Source: Strongylocentrotus droebachiensis (taxonomy: Eukaryota > Echinodermata > Echinoidea > Camarodonta > Strongylocentrotidae). From it: a DNA stretch of 64,000 nt. Below are positions 12,701 to 24,300 of this stretch, in pieces (the first letter of the stretch is position 1; each line of letters begins with the position of its first letter). Below the pieces are notes generated by a model that had not been told where the DNA came from, ran no database searches, and was given only the letters and a program-made list of their open reading frames with translations. The stretch lies in the NCBI GenBank assembly GCA_035222895.1, contig JAVYIG010000112.1, positions 595,501 through 659,500 on the forward strand, written 5' to 3'. Made by a program: the position numbers and the translations under genes.

Positions 12701-15700
12701 TCCGCATCCTGAGGAACGAAAGCGTACTTGTCCACCTGCCGCTCAAGAAATCCCGTCGATGACGACAAGTCTTCTGCGGCATTCACAAATTCCTCTTTGT
12801 GTAGATCAGAAAGAAACAGTCCCTGAAACGCTGAAGAGTCCGGTTTAGAAGACAGGAAGCCCCGCCGATAACTCCGGGACGACACACGAATCGGGCACAT
12901 ATTTGTGAAACAAGGCTAACGAATCCGCCGCCAGAGACACAAACGGAAGTAGACGCATCATCCCCCGCAACTAAACCAGACGACTGAGCGATGGAACCAG
13001 TGTCCCAACGATCAACCGAGCCCCCCCTATCTTGACCAGATAAACAGGGACGATCCCCGCCTCTCGGAGCGCCCAACGAAGCGTGAGGCGGAGAAGCAAA
13101 AAAGAGAGGACCCCGGCTGAATACGACAACTCGAAACCCGCACCGGCGACTGCTCAGGCGAGATCGATGCATCTTCGGAAAACTCCGAAAATAAATCAAC
13201 CGCGATCGGATCCGAAAGTGAAGTAGGACGAACCGGAGGAGCCGACTCGGGCACCGAAGATCGAAAAGCGTCAGCAAAAGCCCGCATCCAATCCGAAAAT
13301 TCCGGCGGGGGTGGAGGCACCGACGGAGGGAGAGTAGCCACCAAAGGCGGACCCCGAGGAGCCGCAAACGGTGCCATAAAATCAGAGCGCGGATTCTTCG
13401 AAGGATAAACAAAATCTTAGGAAGAACCGGCCACAGCGTCCCGGGAACCCCGCCTCTTACGAGACGTAGCGGTAACGGAAAAGGCCGAAGAAACGGGACG
13501 GTTATCCGATAAAGGCCCGACGGTAGGAGCTCCCCGCAAACCGAATCGGGAAAACGGAACACGCACCGACGGAGAGGCGCGGTTAGTTGAAGCCCCAGGA
13601 TCCGACTCGGATGCACGGGTATCCGGACCGAAATCCGGAACCGGCAAATCCGACAAAGGGACAGAAGAACCGAACGGTGACCGGTTCAAGTCCGGATCCA
13701 CAGAAGCAACCCGAATATCCGTTGATGGATTTGTGCACCGACCAAACAAAAGAACCGACGGAACAATTGTTGGCGGTGCAGAACTAAGGCCCGTTCCACC
13801 CAGGGTAAGAACCTCTGGGTTTCCGGGAACCGTATTGAGGGGCGACAATATCGCCTTCTCAACCATTCTCCTGGGCTTCCCTTGCCCGCATAAACGTCCA
13901 CTGACGTTCGCATCCTTGGGATTTGCGGTGTCACCACCGCTCCCGAGGGGCGTAACTAACGAAGACTTATTACTAGAATCCTTCGTCTTCGTACCCGTCA
14001 ATGGATTTGTGCACCGACCAAACAAAAGAACCGACGGAACAATTGTTGGCGGTGCAGAACTAAGGCCCGTTCCACCCAGGGTAAGAACCTCTGGGTTTCC
14101 GGGAACCGTATTGAGGGGCGACGTATCGCCTTCTCAACCATTCTCCTGGGCTTCCCTTGCCCGCATAAACGTCCACTGACGTTCGCATCCCCGGGGTTTG
14201 CGGTGTCACCACCGCTCCCGAGGGGCGTAACTAACGAAGACTTATTAATAGAATCCTTCGTCTTCTTTCTCGCGACAGAACTTGATTTCTTCTTCGTGAA
14301 ACCTGCTAAGAGAAAATAAGAACTGCGAGACATATTATAACCTGCGGGAAAGAAAATTAAACAAAGGGTACGAGCAATTATCAACAAGAATTAAATAAAC
14401 TACCAGTGACTAAAACACCCCACCGACTACCCCCGCACGCACCCGAGGCCTCGGAGGAGTGAGGACAGGCAAACGCGAAAGCGGAAACGTAACAGTAGTC
14501 GGCAAGAAAACGTTCTAGAATACTGATAAATAAATAAATTCACGGAGTGAAACTACTCTCTAACGAACAGGAAATCGTAGAGAATATTATAAAAGGCGAA
14601 AATGCGAACCAAAAAGTGACTAAAGAGGAAAAACTCTTCAACTTTTGGGAGCGATTTTTAGTGTAACTTATCCGTTCGGATGCGAAGAGATAAGAGGAAG
14701 AGGTTACGTTGGCGGCGCTCGGACGCAAGGGTCACGGAGGGCGCCATTGGTCGGGGGGGTATGAGCAATTTGGCGATGTGTTTTAGGTTTCGGTTATGCA
14801 ATGTTGAGGTGCAACAATAGCAAAGTAGAATAGGTAGATACGTTGATTTATTGATGTAAATCTAACAATAATAAAGGCAAATTCAAAGACTTTCATTGAA
14901 AATTATGAACTACAGAAGAAAAAACGCAAAAATAAACCAATAAAAATAAACTGGTACTGTTTTGGCTGGAAATGAATCGCACCAACTTAACAATAGAAAT
15001 AAAATTAAAATTGCATTGAAATTGAAAAATCCAAATTGTATTAAAAGTGACTTGAAATGGAGCTGAAATTGATTTTAAAATTAAACTGAACTTGAACTAA
15101 AATTGACTTGAAATTGATTTAGAACTTGAACTAAGCTTGAAATTTAATTGCATCAGATTGAAATGAATCAAAATAAAATTTAATTAAAATTAATATTGAA
15201 CTGCAATGAACTGAATTGAATTCAATGATAAGTTGTTACCTTGTCCATCCGGTACGACCCTGTTGACAAGCCCCATACTGAGAGCCTCGTCAGCATCTAC
15301 TGGTCTACCAGTCAGGATCAGGTCCAGGGCTCGGGATAGACCAATTATCTTAGGTAGTCTTACTGTGCAACCATCAATCAGGGGAACACCTGTCATGCAA
15401 GAAAAGAAATTCATTGATGAGAAGGGACTTATAACCGTAGTTGAAATTAATAATAATTATAAAAAAATAATAGTATAATTTAGTTTGAGCTTAATGACCC
15501 TATCGGATGAAAATACAACTTGATATAAATGAAAACTGAATGAATGTAGAAAACAAATATTAAGGAATAAAAAGTATTTACCCTTTTATTAATGCACAAA
15601 AGCATGACAACATAATATGTGTTCACCTATGAGCCAAGCTTAATTAATTGTGAATATGCGTACTCCACATAACATGATGTCATCAAGTCAATAGCAAGTT

Positions 15701-18700
15701 TTTAAGTTAACAACTTCTGATTTTCAAAGCTTTAGATTTTGAATTTTCAAAGAGCTAATACTCCTCTGACAGACACTAAAATGGCACATAATTAATATTA
15801 TTGTAATCTATGGCTTATAAGCTTTCTGTTGATATATAATTCATCCATTTCATTTTACAGTTCGGATAGGGTCTTTTAAGGGCGGAATTATCATTATTAA
15901 TAACCCTGCATTAGCCACTTCTTCCTACTGGGTACCGATTTGAATCACCTGGGTGGAGAGTGGCAAATGCAGATTAATGTCTTATCAAAGGACATCAGTG
16001 ACGTGGCCGGATTTGAACTGCAAGATATTTGTATTGAGGTACTTCGCAAACACGTGAGCATTCAATTTGGTTACATAACGAAAAATGGCCCATTTTATTT
16101 ATATGACAAATCTATTCTTTTCATATATCATTAAAAAAAGTGGGTAATTGATTACTTACCAAATCTCCTATTGAAGACCCCCATGATACAACTTTTCTCT
16201 GCAACCCTCAGGTCACACATTAAAGCTAGTTCTAATCCTCCGGCCACAGCGTACCCGCTCACTGCTCCGATCACTGGCTTACTAAACTGCATTGCAGTAG
16301 GACCCTATCGAAAAAAGAAAAAAAAAAAGGTTTTTATTTACAAATATTACTGTAATTTCAAACGATAATTCAACACAGAATGTAAAATAATTATAGATTA
16401 TAAAAAATTGACAAGAGATGAACAGTAACTTTTCATAATGTAGTGTAGGATGTTAACAGGATGATTATGATCATAAGGTGTTCAAAACTGAAACCAAAAT
16501 GAATTGCAACATCAAATCAATTCAAAACAATGTAAACTAAACACATCATTCTCAAAGATACACACTGATCTTCAAAAATCACACTTACAAAAATCAAGTT
16601 ACTGTTCCCCCCCCCCCCCCCCTACACCTTTGATTCAAATAAAATTATCTTGGGTTTCGATATTGTTAAGGGAAGTGTGAGTAAAAAAAAAAAAAGTCAT
16701 CTGCTCAACTTGACCTGTAATTTTTGATATACCTTCAACATTTGATCTCCTGAGGGTAATGTATGCTGTTCAATTATAACGTTTGAAATCTGTGCCTCTT
16801 ATATGTAGTACATGCCTGTTGTCCTTTATGATAATGGTTACAAAGCAATGATTTCATGACACAAATTATTTGTAATAATACAAATATGTATAAATAAGAG
16901 AAAAAATCCAACTGTGAGCGATTCAAACCCTATGACAGTGGAAAAGTTTCAATATAAGGAATAAAGGGAAAGAGAGATTGACATCAGGAATCATAATTTT
17001 TGGTCTATGGTAGCCGGGCCATTTAGAGAAATTACATCGCCTTTTAAAATTACGTACAGTAATTTCTTTACCATAGGACCTAGCTGTATTTGATCAGCAA
17101 TTGTCGCTGGGTCTCGTTTTGCTAGATTTTTCAAATCCCATCCTGCACAGAAGTTACCACCTGAAAAAACAATAACACAAAGACGTCATGTGTTATTATT
17201 ACAGAACACTCCAACAAAGTTTTGAAGAAGAAAAAAAAAAATGTTTTATAGACAGACCTGCACACGATTGGATTATGATGTATTTCTACAATTCTGGCTA
17301 TAAAACCAAGACTTGGAAATTCACTGTATTTTAAAATCCTCCAAATACACGCTGATACTTAGAAACCATAAAATGTGGCAGATTTGAGGTGCATAAACGG
17401 GATAACATGGGTAACAAATACCCATTAAAAATCTCTTTACATGTACATTCAGATATTATACTTTGGCCCTCCCTTACAGTTCCCATGCTGTGCTATCATG
17501 ATAAATTTGAAAATTGAAATCTCTCATTATTTTTGGCAGGTGCTGACAAGAAAGTTGCTCCTATCCTGAATACTTATCGATCACTATTCATATGGAGTTT
17601 GACTATTTCACCTACTGAGTCCACTGTAACATCAGAAAAATCAAATTAAATTCAAATGAAACAGTCTTGGACAGATTATAACTAAAAGTCCACCAATGTA
17701 TTTCCTAACCATATGATTTGACAACTATGTGGGCATGAGAACTTCTGGACAACTGCGCCACAAAGACAACTTCCCCTGGAGTGAAAACCACATGTTAAAG
17801 GTAATACAAAGTTTTGGTATGGGGTAATGAATTTGGTTCAAATGAACATATTGAAAGCATATATGCAATCCTACACTATTCAGTGATCGTTGTCGCGGTT
17901 GATATCGAGTCTAAAGTGATTAAATTATAAATAATAAACTCTTTATGTTGTATAGCGCCCCCTCAAGGTCAAGATATTAATTTAGCTATAAAACAATGTT
18001 ATTTGACTAAAATCGACCGATTTGCTATTACCGTTTGGAATATATAAGATCTGCATATTCTGAGATTTTTATGGTCGCAGCTACTATCGTCTGGCCGAAG
18101 GCGCTATTTCAAATTTATCAAATTTTACCGGGAGCACCGGTAAATTTTTATATCCAATTTTTCCTCGAAAGCAGAAGAGTTTTAGGGGCTAAAATTTTTA
18201 GTGCTTATAATACATCCATAGGGGCATCCAAATATATCATAATTGTAAAGAATCACTATCCAGCCAATTTTCAAAATTTACCAAAACTTTGTAATACCTT
18301 TAAAGGTATTACAAAGTTTTGGTATGGGGTCATGAATTCGGTTCAAATTTAAATATTGGAAGCATATGCGTTCCTACAATATTCATTGATCGTTGTCGCG
18401 GTTGAAATCGAGTCTGAAGTTATGAAATTATAAATAATAAACTCTTTATGTTGTATAGCTCCCTCTGAAGGTCAAGATATTAATTTAGCTTTGAAACAAT
18501 GTTTCTTGACTAAAATCGACCGATTAGCTATTCCCGTTTGGAAATTATATATCACAACTACATATTCTGAGATTTTCATGGTCGAAGCTACCATTATACG
18601 GCCATATGCGCTATTTGAAATTTATCAAAATTTACCGGGAGCACCGGTAAATTTTTATAATCAATTTTTCTCGAAAACAGAAGTGTTTTAGGGGCTAATT

Positions 18701-21107
18701 TTTTTAGTGCTTATAATACATCCACAGGAGCATCCAAATATATCAAAATTGTAAAGATTCACTATCCACCCAATTTTCAAAATTTCCCAAAACTTTGTAT
18801 TACCTTTAAGGTTAGTTACTAGTTCCTGTAGAGTTTTATTCCCAGAAGATAGATATCCTAGATTGGTTCATGCCCAAGGAGAGACTGGTGCTATCCTGAG
18901 GCACCTTTTCTAGAGGTGCAGGCGTCTGAGAGGTGCTCCAACATAATTTTGCTTAGGTGACATTATGCTCAGGGCTTTAATTAGTCGATAGATATACAGT
19001 GTTGCTTGAAATGAAATAGACACATTAACACCAAAGTCTATGGAATAATACATGCAGTCATGCGAGACACAGTGTGAGAGTGTCTACCTTATTTCAATCG
19101 ATACCGTAGGGCTAGCGTTAAGGTTACGATTGTTTCAAGTTAAATTTAGGATTAGGGTTAGGTATTACAGTGTTTCGTCTAGAGGTGAATTGTGTTTTGG
19201 TCCAGCAACTAACACCAGGGCATTTCTTGTATGTATCTGTCTATGAATCTGTGACTTCATAGAGCATATCCACAAATTTCTGCGATACTTATTTGAATGC
19301 CCTCACGATGACAAACTCATGGTTCAATGGTTGATACACAAGTGATTTATAATACCTTTCCCATACACGATTGCCACACTAAGGTCTGGATCCTCCTCAA
19401 AACGACAGAATGCAACCTGAAGCTGCTTGGCAGTCTCAGGGTTAACAGAATTCCTGACCTCAGGTCGATTGATCCCTATCAGGCATATCTTATCTTCTCT
19501 CTCTACATCCACAGTACTTGGAGAACCTGTCATGAATATAAGAACAAAATATCAATAAATAAAGAGAGACCCTAGACCAAAATGAATTAAAATGAATAAA
19601 TTGGGGTCTAACTTTAAATGGGAAGTCCACCCGGATTGATATCAAGTTGGTTTTAAGAGAAGCAGAGAAATGAGAGGAACATATCAGTGAAAGTTTGAGC
19701 AAATCCTGATTAAAAATAAGGTTTGATATTCAATCAAATGAAAATTGGCAATTTTGTGAGCTCCCCTCTCATTTGCTCTGTACTTAAAAAAATGAAATCA
19801 GAAATTTTATTTTGCCTTAAAGGGCCCATGACATCGAAATACAAGTGTATTCATGTTGGTGTGCAGTCCTGCATACATCTCATATTTTGATATGTAAACT
19901 TCTGAATTTGTTTCATAGATTTTGAAATATTTGTTGAAATATTTGTTTTTCAAACTTGCTAAGCTCCACCCCGAAAACCTTCAGATCTCATTCTCCTTGT
20001 GACATCTGTCAGTCATCAATGAGCTAATTTGAGAAAGTGGCATGTAACTTTGCCAAAGTTGACCACTTGTTACAATACCACAAATAATAAGTTGCTATGT
20101 CAGACATGTCAGACTAAACTAATATTCTAGAATAGACAATGGTATGTGATTTCCCCCAGCTGATGCTGATGCTGATATGTACAATACATCATCATTGCCT
20201 TTGTCTTCCTGGTGATGCTACAGCATGTCTGACATAGCAACTTGCTATTGTATTGGGTGAACCAAGTCTGCATGAGCGGAACAACTGTCGGTTTCAGAGA
20301 CTGAAGCTTTTGGTCTAACAAGTAAACATGCACCCTGAATATGATTAAATTTGCAAATAATATTTTTCTATACAATCCCTGTAGGCCTATGGATAAGTAT
20401 TTATTACGTCATCAACAACGAAGACAGTGAAAGTTTACAGAATGTTATGGTTTTCTAACTTCTAAGTTATTTAAAACCTAATTAAAATCAGGGAGAGCTT
20501 CCCTTGGCTTTAAACCAAAAAATAAAATCCCAAAGAATTTGACCACTACTACTGGGTACTAGTTCATATTATCACATGTTTATTATTGTTCATATTATCA
20601 CATGTTTATTATTGTTCATATTATCACATGTTTGTCTTTGTTTATATTATCTTATTATGTGTATCAATTTTCATGTTATCACATGTTTATCATTGTTATA
20701 CTATTGTTATATTGATACTATGTTGTAAATATGTTTGTACTCGATAGAGTCAATAAAATCTTACAATCTTACAATCTTACAATCATAATTTAAACTGTAA
20801 TAATAACTGGTCAACATATATAGATCTATTGAAACCTTGAAGTATTAATCTCTTTTGCATCTCACTCTGAAATTGTGAAATTGAATACTGGATTACTGCC
20901 TAATTACCCACTCGTACTCTCACTCACTCTAGTCTCTAGGAGTAGGATTTTATTATTGGCAATTGCCTTATTGACATTAGTTATTGGTCTTATCAATCTA
21001 GATCTATGTTTGGAAGAAGAAATCTTTTTACCTGACGAACAATATCTGACCCCGACTGTTCTGACTGAAACAGGAAGAAATGAACGGAATCGTTGTAAAA
21101 ATGCCAT
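6733..21107 (-). CDS. Mitochondrial enoyl-CoA hydratase-like (crotonase family) protein, complete, 7 exons
   Basis: Coding exons on the minus strand are 21107-21032, 19526-19356, 17160-17072, 16304-16160, 15389-15240, 8714-8571 and 6833-6733. All have AG/GT borders and matching phases, giving 876 nt and 291 aa. Residues 1-25 are Arg-rich with no acidic residue and fit a mitochondrial targeting peptide. The crotonase fold shows the first oxyanion motif GGNFCAGWDLK (83-93) and the second GYAVAGGLELA with Glu137. The C-terminal helices contain the RGAGRFADGQGRKGSY segment typical of EchA-type proteins. The position of the second catalytic Glu of classical hydratases is Asn/Arg (FNRRFG, 156-161), so hydratase activity is uncertain. 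An ECHDC-type acyl-CoA enzyme is the safest call. Intron 5 carries the DIRS element and intron 2 the TTAA MITE pair. The start lies 250 bp from the divergent IPK start. The ATG at 21107 is used because the upstream in-frame codon is TTG. Confidence 0.9.
7120..7142. repeat. CT microsatellite in the last intron of the crotonase gene
   Basis: Short (TC)n run. The surrounding intron (6834-8570) also holds the dispersed repeat at 7610-7850 and otherwise nothing I recognise. Confidence 0.8.
7610..7850 (+). repeat. Dispersed repeat, copy 1 (second copy at 38861-39065)
   Basis: Shares long collinear blocks with 38861-39065, including GGTCATGTGATTG, AGAAAAGGTTGATCATCTAG and GTACTGCAAGGTTCTGGA. The two copies lie in introns of different genes, so this is an interspersed repeat. 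The ends are not defined. Confidence 0.65.
8981..9134 (-). repeat. DIRS left inverted terminal repeat
   Basis: Near-perfect reverse complement of 14689-14842, starting CGTATCTACCTATTC and ending CCTCTTCCTCTTATC. The tip outside it (8939-8980) differs from the right tip, and both tips are copied in the internal complementary region. Confidence 0.92.
9190..9287 (-). repeat. DIRS internal complementary region
   Basis: The first half (about 9190-9243) is the reverse complement of the element's left end. The second half (9244-9287) is the reverse complement of its right end. The join reads TTTTCAT/GATTTAC, exactly the circular junction of this element's own two tips. Confidence 0.9.
9341..10320 (-). 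pseudogene. DIRS tyrosine recombinase, frameshifted
   Basis: The N-terminal SAM-like part (SRRESTRRVYNSWLDAFHTW) lies near 10320 in one frame. The catalytic C-terminus (9775-9341) is in another. The C-terminal part shows the ASW-like SWALFIGVSVQDICKAAFW segment and the Tyr in FTAFYLKDV. The HxxR box reads HDTH instead of HDxR. A single G-to-A change at a CpG would explain this, and it would remove a catalytic arginine. With the frameshift near 9780-9800, the protein is expected to be inactive. Confidence 0.8.
10320..11969 (-). pseudogene. DIRS reverse transcriptase and RNase H, frameshifted
   Basis: The reverse transcriptase begins in one frame (11969 downwards) with VSLLEKGAIEEV, the VFVIPKCSGSLRMILNMKRF fingers motif and the SLDLRDAYFHVPI palm motif. 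It then shifts frame at about 11690. The segment that should hold the YxDD box is shortened (LLDHVQILI runs almost directly into LGFLIIWEKSGF), and no YxDD is visible. RNase H (11107-10750) is intact by motif: TTDASL, ELMGVFASL, LTDNVS and HIPGEENILADFLSR. The part at about 10320-10690 has the DLFATSLNH and YAFPPFALFPHVL motifs that follow RNase H in DIRS proteins. Confidence 0.85.
12142..14340 (-). pseudogene. DIRS gag-like region with a 276-bp internal duplication
   Basis: The best-conserved part, 12900-12142 (252 codons), has the basic, Arg/Ser-rich C-terminus usual for DIRS gag proteins. The upstream part (13377-13027 and 14340-13417) is Pro/Ser-rich and in other frames. A direct duplication (13721-13996 and 13997-14270, 276 bp or 92 codons) repeats a Gly/Ala/Asn-rich segment. 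Family assignment rests on position before the reverse transcriptase; sequence similarity of gag is weak. Confidence 0.7.
14689..14842 (-). repeat. DIRS right inverted terminal repeat
   Basis: Partner of 8981-9134. The outer tip ends GATGTAAATC at 14862. This end is the 5' end of the element, next to the gag region. Confidence 0.92.
15893..16030 (-). repeat. SINE family B, partial copy
   Basis: Matches 33055-33368 over a GGTACC..ATTTGAA segment, GGCAAATG..GATTAATG and a TTTGAACTGCAAG end that corresponds to the B-box region on the minus strand. It lies 130 bp from exon 4 of the crotonase gene. Confidence 0.55.
17799..18299. mobile_element. TTAA-flanked MITE, copy 1 of a tandem pair
   Basis: Element of 501 bp with terminal inverted repeats AGGTAATACAAAGTTTTGG / CCAAAACTTTGTAATACCT. 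It is preceded by TTAA (17795-17798) and followed by TTAA (18300-18303). TTAA targets are typical of piggyBac-type transposition; the AGG ends are unlike the usual CCY ends, so the superfamily is tentative. No transposase frame. Confidence 0.8.
18304..18805. mobile_element. TTAA-flanked MITE, copy 2 of a tandem pair
   Basis: Element of 502 bp in direct orientation to copy 1 and clearly homologous over its length. It shares the central TTAA (18300-18303) with copy 1 and is followed by TTAA (18806-18809). It sits in intron 2 of the crotonase gene. Confidence 0.8.
20091..20242. repeat. Short inverted repeat in crotonase intron 1
   Basis: Arms AAGTTGCTATGTCAGACATG and its reverse complement, with about 110 bp between them. 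It could be a decayed MITE; no target duplication is identified. Confidence 0.45.
20568..20790. repeat. Tandem repeats of about 31 bp and 10 bp
   Basis: Three to four copies of a unit containing TATTATCACATGTTTATTATTG, followed by about three copies of TCTTACAATC near 20758-20785. The latter looks like the 3' tail of a retroposon, but no body can be assigned. Confidence 0.6.
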
Positions 21108-21357
21108 TGTAGTTCGCAAGCCCTTCTAACATTCAGCCAGAGCGAAGTTCTGCACTGCACTCGAGTACTTGTAGTCGACGAGCCGCGCCCGCGGCCGGCG
21201 CGCCCGACCGGCTTGGTTATCAACTCGCGCTCGTTGCAGCTGAGCTGAGCCAAGTGTATATTTTGTTTCCTTTTTGTTTTGTTAGCTATAGGATACCATA
21301 GAACATTTTGTCGTCGGCTACAAGTTCAACTTTTCATTTTTAAGTTTAATTAATATT
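21108..21357. promoter_or_regulatory. Bidirectional promoter region between the crotonase and IPK genes
   Basis: Only 250 bp separate the two divergent start codons. The middle is very GC- and CpG-rich (about 21170-21215, including CGCGCCCGCGGCCGGCGCGC), unlike the AT-rich surroundings, and no TATA box is evident. Both first exons and their 5' UTRs must start here, unless there are untranslated upstream exons. Confidence 0.7.
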
Positions 21358-24300
21358 ATGGAGCAAAAAATAGAATGTATCATCAAGGTTGGAGGTAGTA
21401 CGATCACTAATAAAACTGAACTAGAGACGGCAAACCCTGAAAATATCGTGAAAACAGCCGAACTTTTGAGCAGACTGAAGGGAAAGTGCATTCTTGTACA
21501 TGGAGCTGGGTAGGTAGATTTACAAAGCACGCCGCCCCAGCGCGCCCCCGTAGCTTACGACCCAAAGAAGAGACGATTCTGAGTTCTGTTGTTTTGCAGG
21601 CTGTAATATCTTTTGATGTTATTGAACAAAAAAGTATGTTAAATTGTCGAAAATTGTAATTTGCGAATATCAGTGCTCAAGTAAAGCATTCACTATGAAC
21701 ATGACGAACAAAGAAAGTGAATATGCATGTGACACCTGTTCTACACATTTTTACATAATAGCAGTGAAAGGATGTTCCCTTGTCTACCTGAGGAACTGTA
21801 TATTTTGCTTTCTTTGTCAGTCATGTTAGTGATTGACTTGTCCTCTTTGAGATTTTTTGACAATTAACAGACTTTTAAAGTTTTACTAGTCTAGATCTAA
21901 CATAGTTTTTCAGATGTCGTTGATTTTGATCTAGTTGATCATCTAGATCTAGTACTATTTCTAGTAGTAGAGGTCTATTACTAGTAGGCCTAGACTGTTT
22001 CGAGAAGCTATACCCGAATATACCACCCCTGGCTTAAAATGTGAATGTATGTTGCATGTGGGGTCGATAGTATGATTTAATATATCCTCTATTCTTTGAC
22101 CGGCTAACCCTAAATCTAATCAAGATTCCCATCATTTTGCAGATCATTTGGTCATTTCCAAGCCAGTGAATATGGTGTTGCTAAAGGATACACTTCTCTG
22201 TCACCAGATGAACAGACTACAGTTAAAGAAGGTTTCTGCAAAACAAGGATTTCTGTTACAAAGGTATTTTTCTTTATTACCATTTTGTTACAGATTTAAT
22301 TCATGTGACATGCAATCAGTCTGGGAGCAAGGAGATGACATTCATTTTAAATGAGTCCACCCCCCTAAAAAAAATACATGTAGATCATATTTGTTATGAA
22401 TAAAGAGTCACATTAGAGGCTTGACTAAAATATATATCTTCAAACGAAGCATGTTAAGTACCACTATCACTCATTTTCAAGAATTCATAGGAGTGTGTCC
22501 AAGAAAAGACCACAGTGTTTGAAGCGAGGGTCTCTCAGATTAAATGTATTAACAGGGATACTTTTGTGGGATTATTCTTTTCTAGATGGAGAGGGGGGGG
22601 GGGGGGGATATGAATAACAGGGACGTGTCTTACTCTTAGTTAAGAAGTCACAATTTTTGGCCTTTATATCCCCAGACGTCCTGGATTGGAGATTGGGGGG
22701 GGGGGGGAGAGGGGGATTCATCTTGGGATCTGTTAATTGCCCTGTGATGGTTATCAAGAACATGGGTGTATGCCTTGAAGTTACAATGTAAACTGTTTAG
22801 ATACCCTCCATGTACACATGCAGGTGACAAGCACCTACAAGTAATGCAATACAAAAAAAGATAATATCATGATGAATGTATACCATTTTTAATAGTAACC
22901 TGCTGTACGTTTTTTTCTTTTCTTTTTTATATTTGCAGTTGAACCATATGGTAGTGCAGGCTCTGGTAGACAAAGGAGTGAAAGCAGTTGGAATAGCTGT
23001 AAGTATTAACTCCCTGGGGGAGGGGGAAGGGGGGAGGGGATGTCACATTGAGCACTGTACATGATGCGCATAAATCCCATCTAAAAAGCATCCTAAACGA
23101 GGATCAAAGTCTAGAGTAGTTTTGATACCCTTTAATAACCTGTCTAACATCTCCAATATTTAGACCATTAACCATGGGTTTTATATCTTGCATGGTAACT
23201 TACACCCTATGTGAGGATTGCTTCTTTTTCTTAAACTTTTTTGTAGCAAGAAAGGAAAAGACAAAGAAAGAAAACTTAATTGGAAACATATAGAATTTTC
23301 ATTAAAATTTCCTATCGTTTCTATGTATCATTTTATCACCAGTGAATTTGATACCCTTCACACGTTTGTGCCTGATGAAACAAAAATACCCTTTTTACAC
23401 GTTTTCATGAATGCTGATGATGTACAGGTTCAATGAGACATAACCCCCCCCCCCGTCCTCCTTGGATTGAAAAGGCCATTGCATTGTAGGGGAATCTTTG
23501 CAATGGTAGTGAATATTGCAGAATTGCGAGAGCTATTTTAAGAGAAAATATGGTTTCCAAGTACCCAAATCCATGAGCCCATTTTAAATTTCAGAAGTAA
23601 AACAAGCTTTTCTTAATCAAGAGTTGTTCGAGACAGTATAGGAATTTTGGCTAGTAGAATCCCCTACAGCTCAATTTGAACTACTCTCATATTGAAATGA
23701 TTGACAGGAACAAGAAGAAGAACAACAACAACATGCAACAATGAGATTTGTATAACCAATCCCTCCAAAGGATTCAAGGCACCGTCCCTTAGTATATGAA
23801 CACATAAAGTGTAGAGGTATATTTATTTTCTTCAGAATTTTTCTTTACTTCTTAGAAATACAGAGAATTTATTCCAAATGTGGGGGCAATGATATTGAAA
23901 GATGTAAAATAGTTGCTTTATTAAAATTCAAAGTTTCTTCTAACTTATACTAACTGTAATTGTGATGAAAAGAAAAATATGTAAGATTTTTTTTTTCTTC
24001 AATTTTTAATACTAGCCCTGCGGTAGATGGAAAACAAGGGGAAGAGGTCAAGTGGTGTCAAGTGATTGCGAGGGGGTCAATGAACTATTACAGACTGGTT
24101 TCTTACCTGTGTTACATGGTGACTGTGTGTTGGATGAAGAGCTTGGATGTACAATACTCAGTGGAGACACGATCATGCAGGTCAGTATAAGGTGTGATGG
24201 AGTAACATTATTTTTGTAACCATTCTCAGTTACATGTAGCTCTTGATACTATAAAAATAGTATTAAACATTTTGCCATGGATATGTAACAAGTTTTTTTT

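Larger units (their letters stand above)
8939..14862 (-). mobile_element. DIRS-type tyrosine-recombinase retrotransposon, full length but decayed
   Basis: A 5.9-kb element on the minus strand with gag, reverse transcriptase, RNase H and tyrosine recombinase in DIRS order. It has 154-bp inverted terminal repeats (8981-9134 and 14689-14842), unequal outer tips, and an internal complementary region (9190-9287). That region is the reverse complement of the joined left and right tips, which is the hallmark of DIRS circle-mediated replication. No target-site duplication is seen, as expected; both junctions share ATC. It lies in intron 5 of the crotonase gene in the same orientation, its 3' end about 224 bp from exon 6. 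Several frameshifts break the reading frames, so this copy should not be autonomous. Confidence 0.93.
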
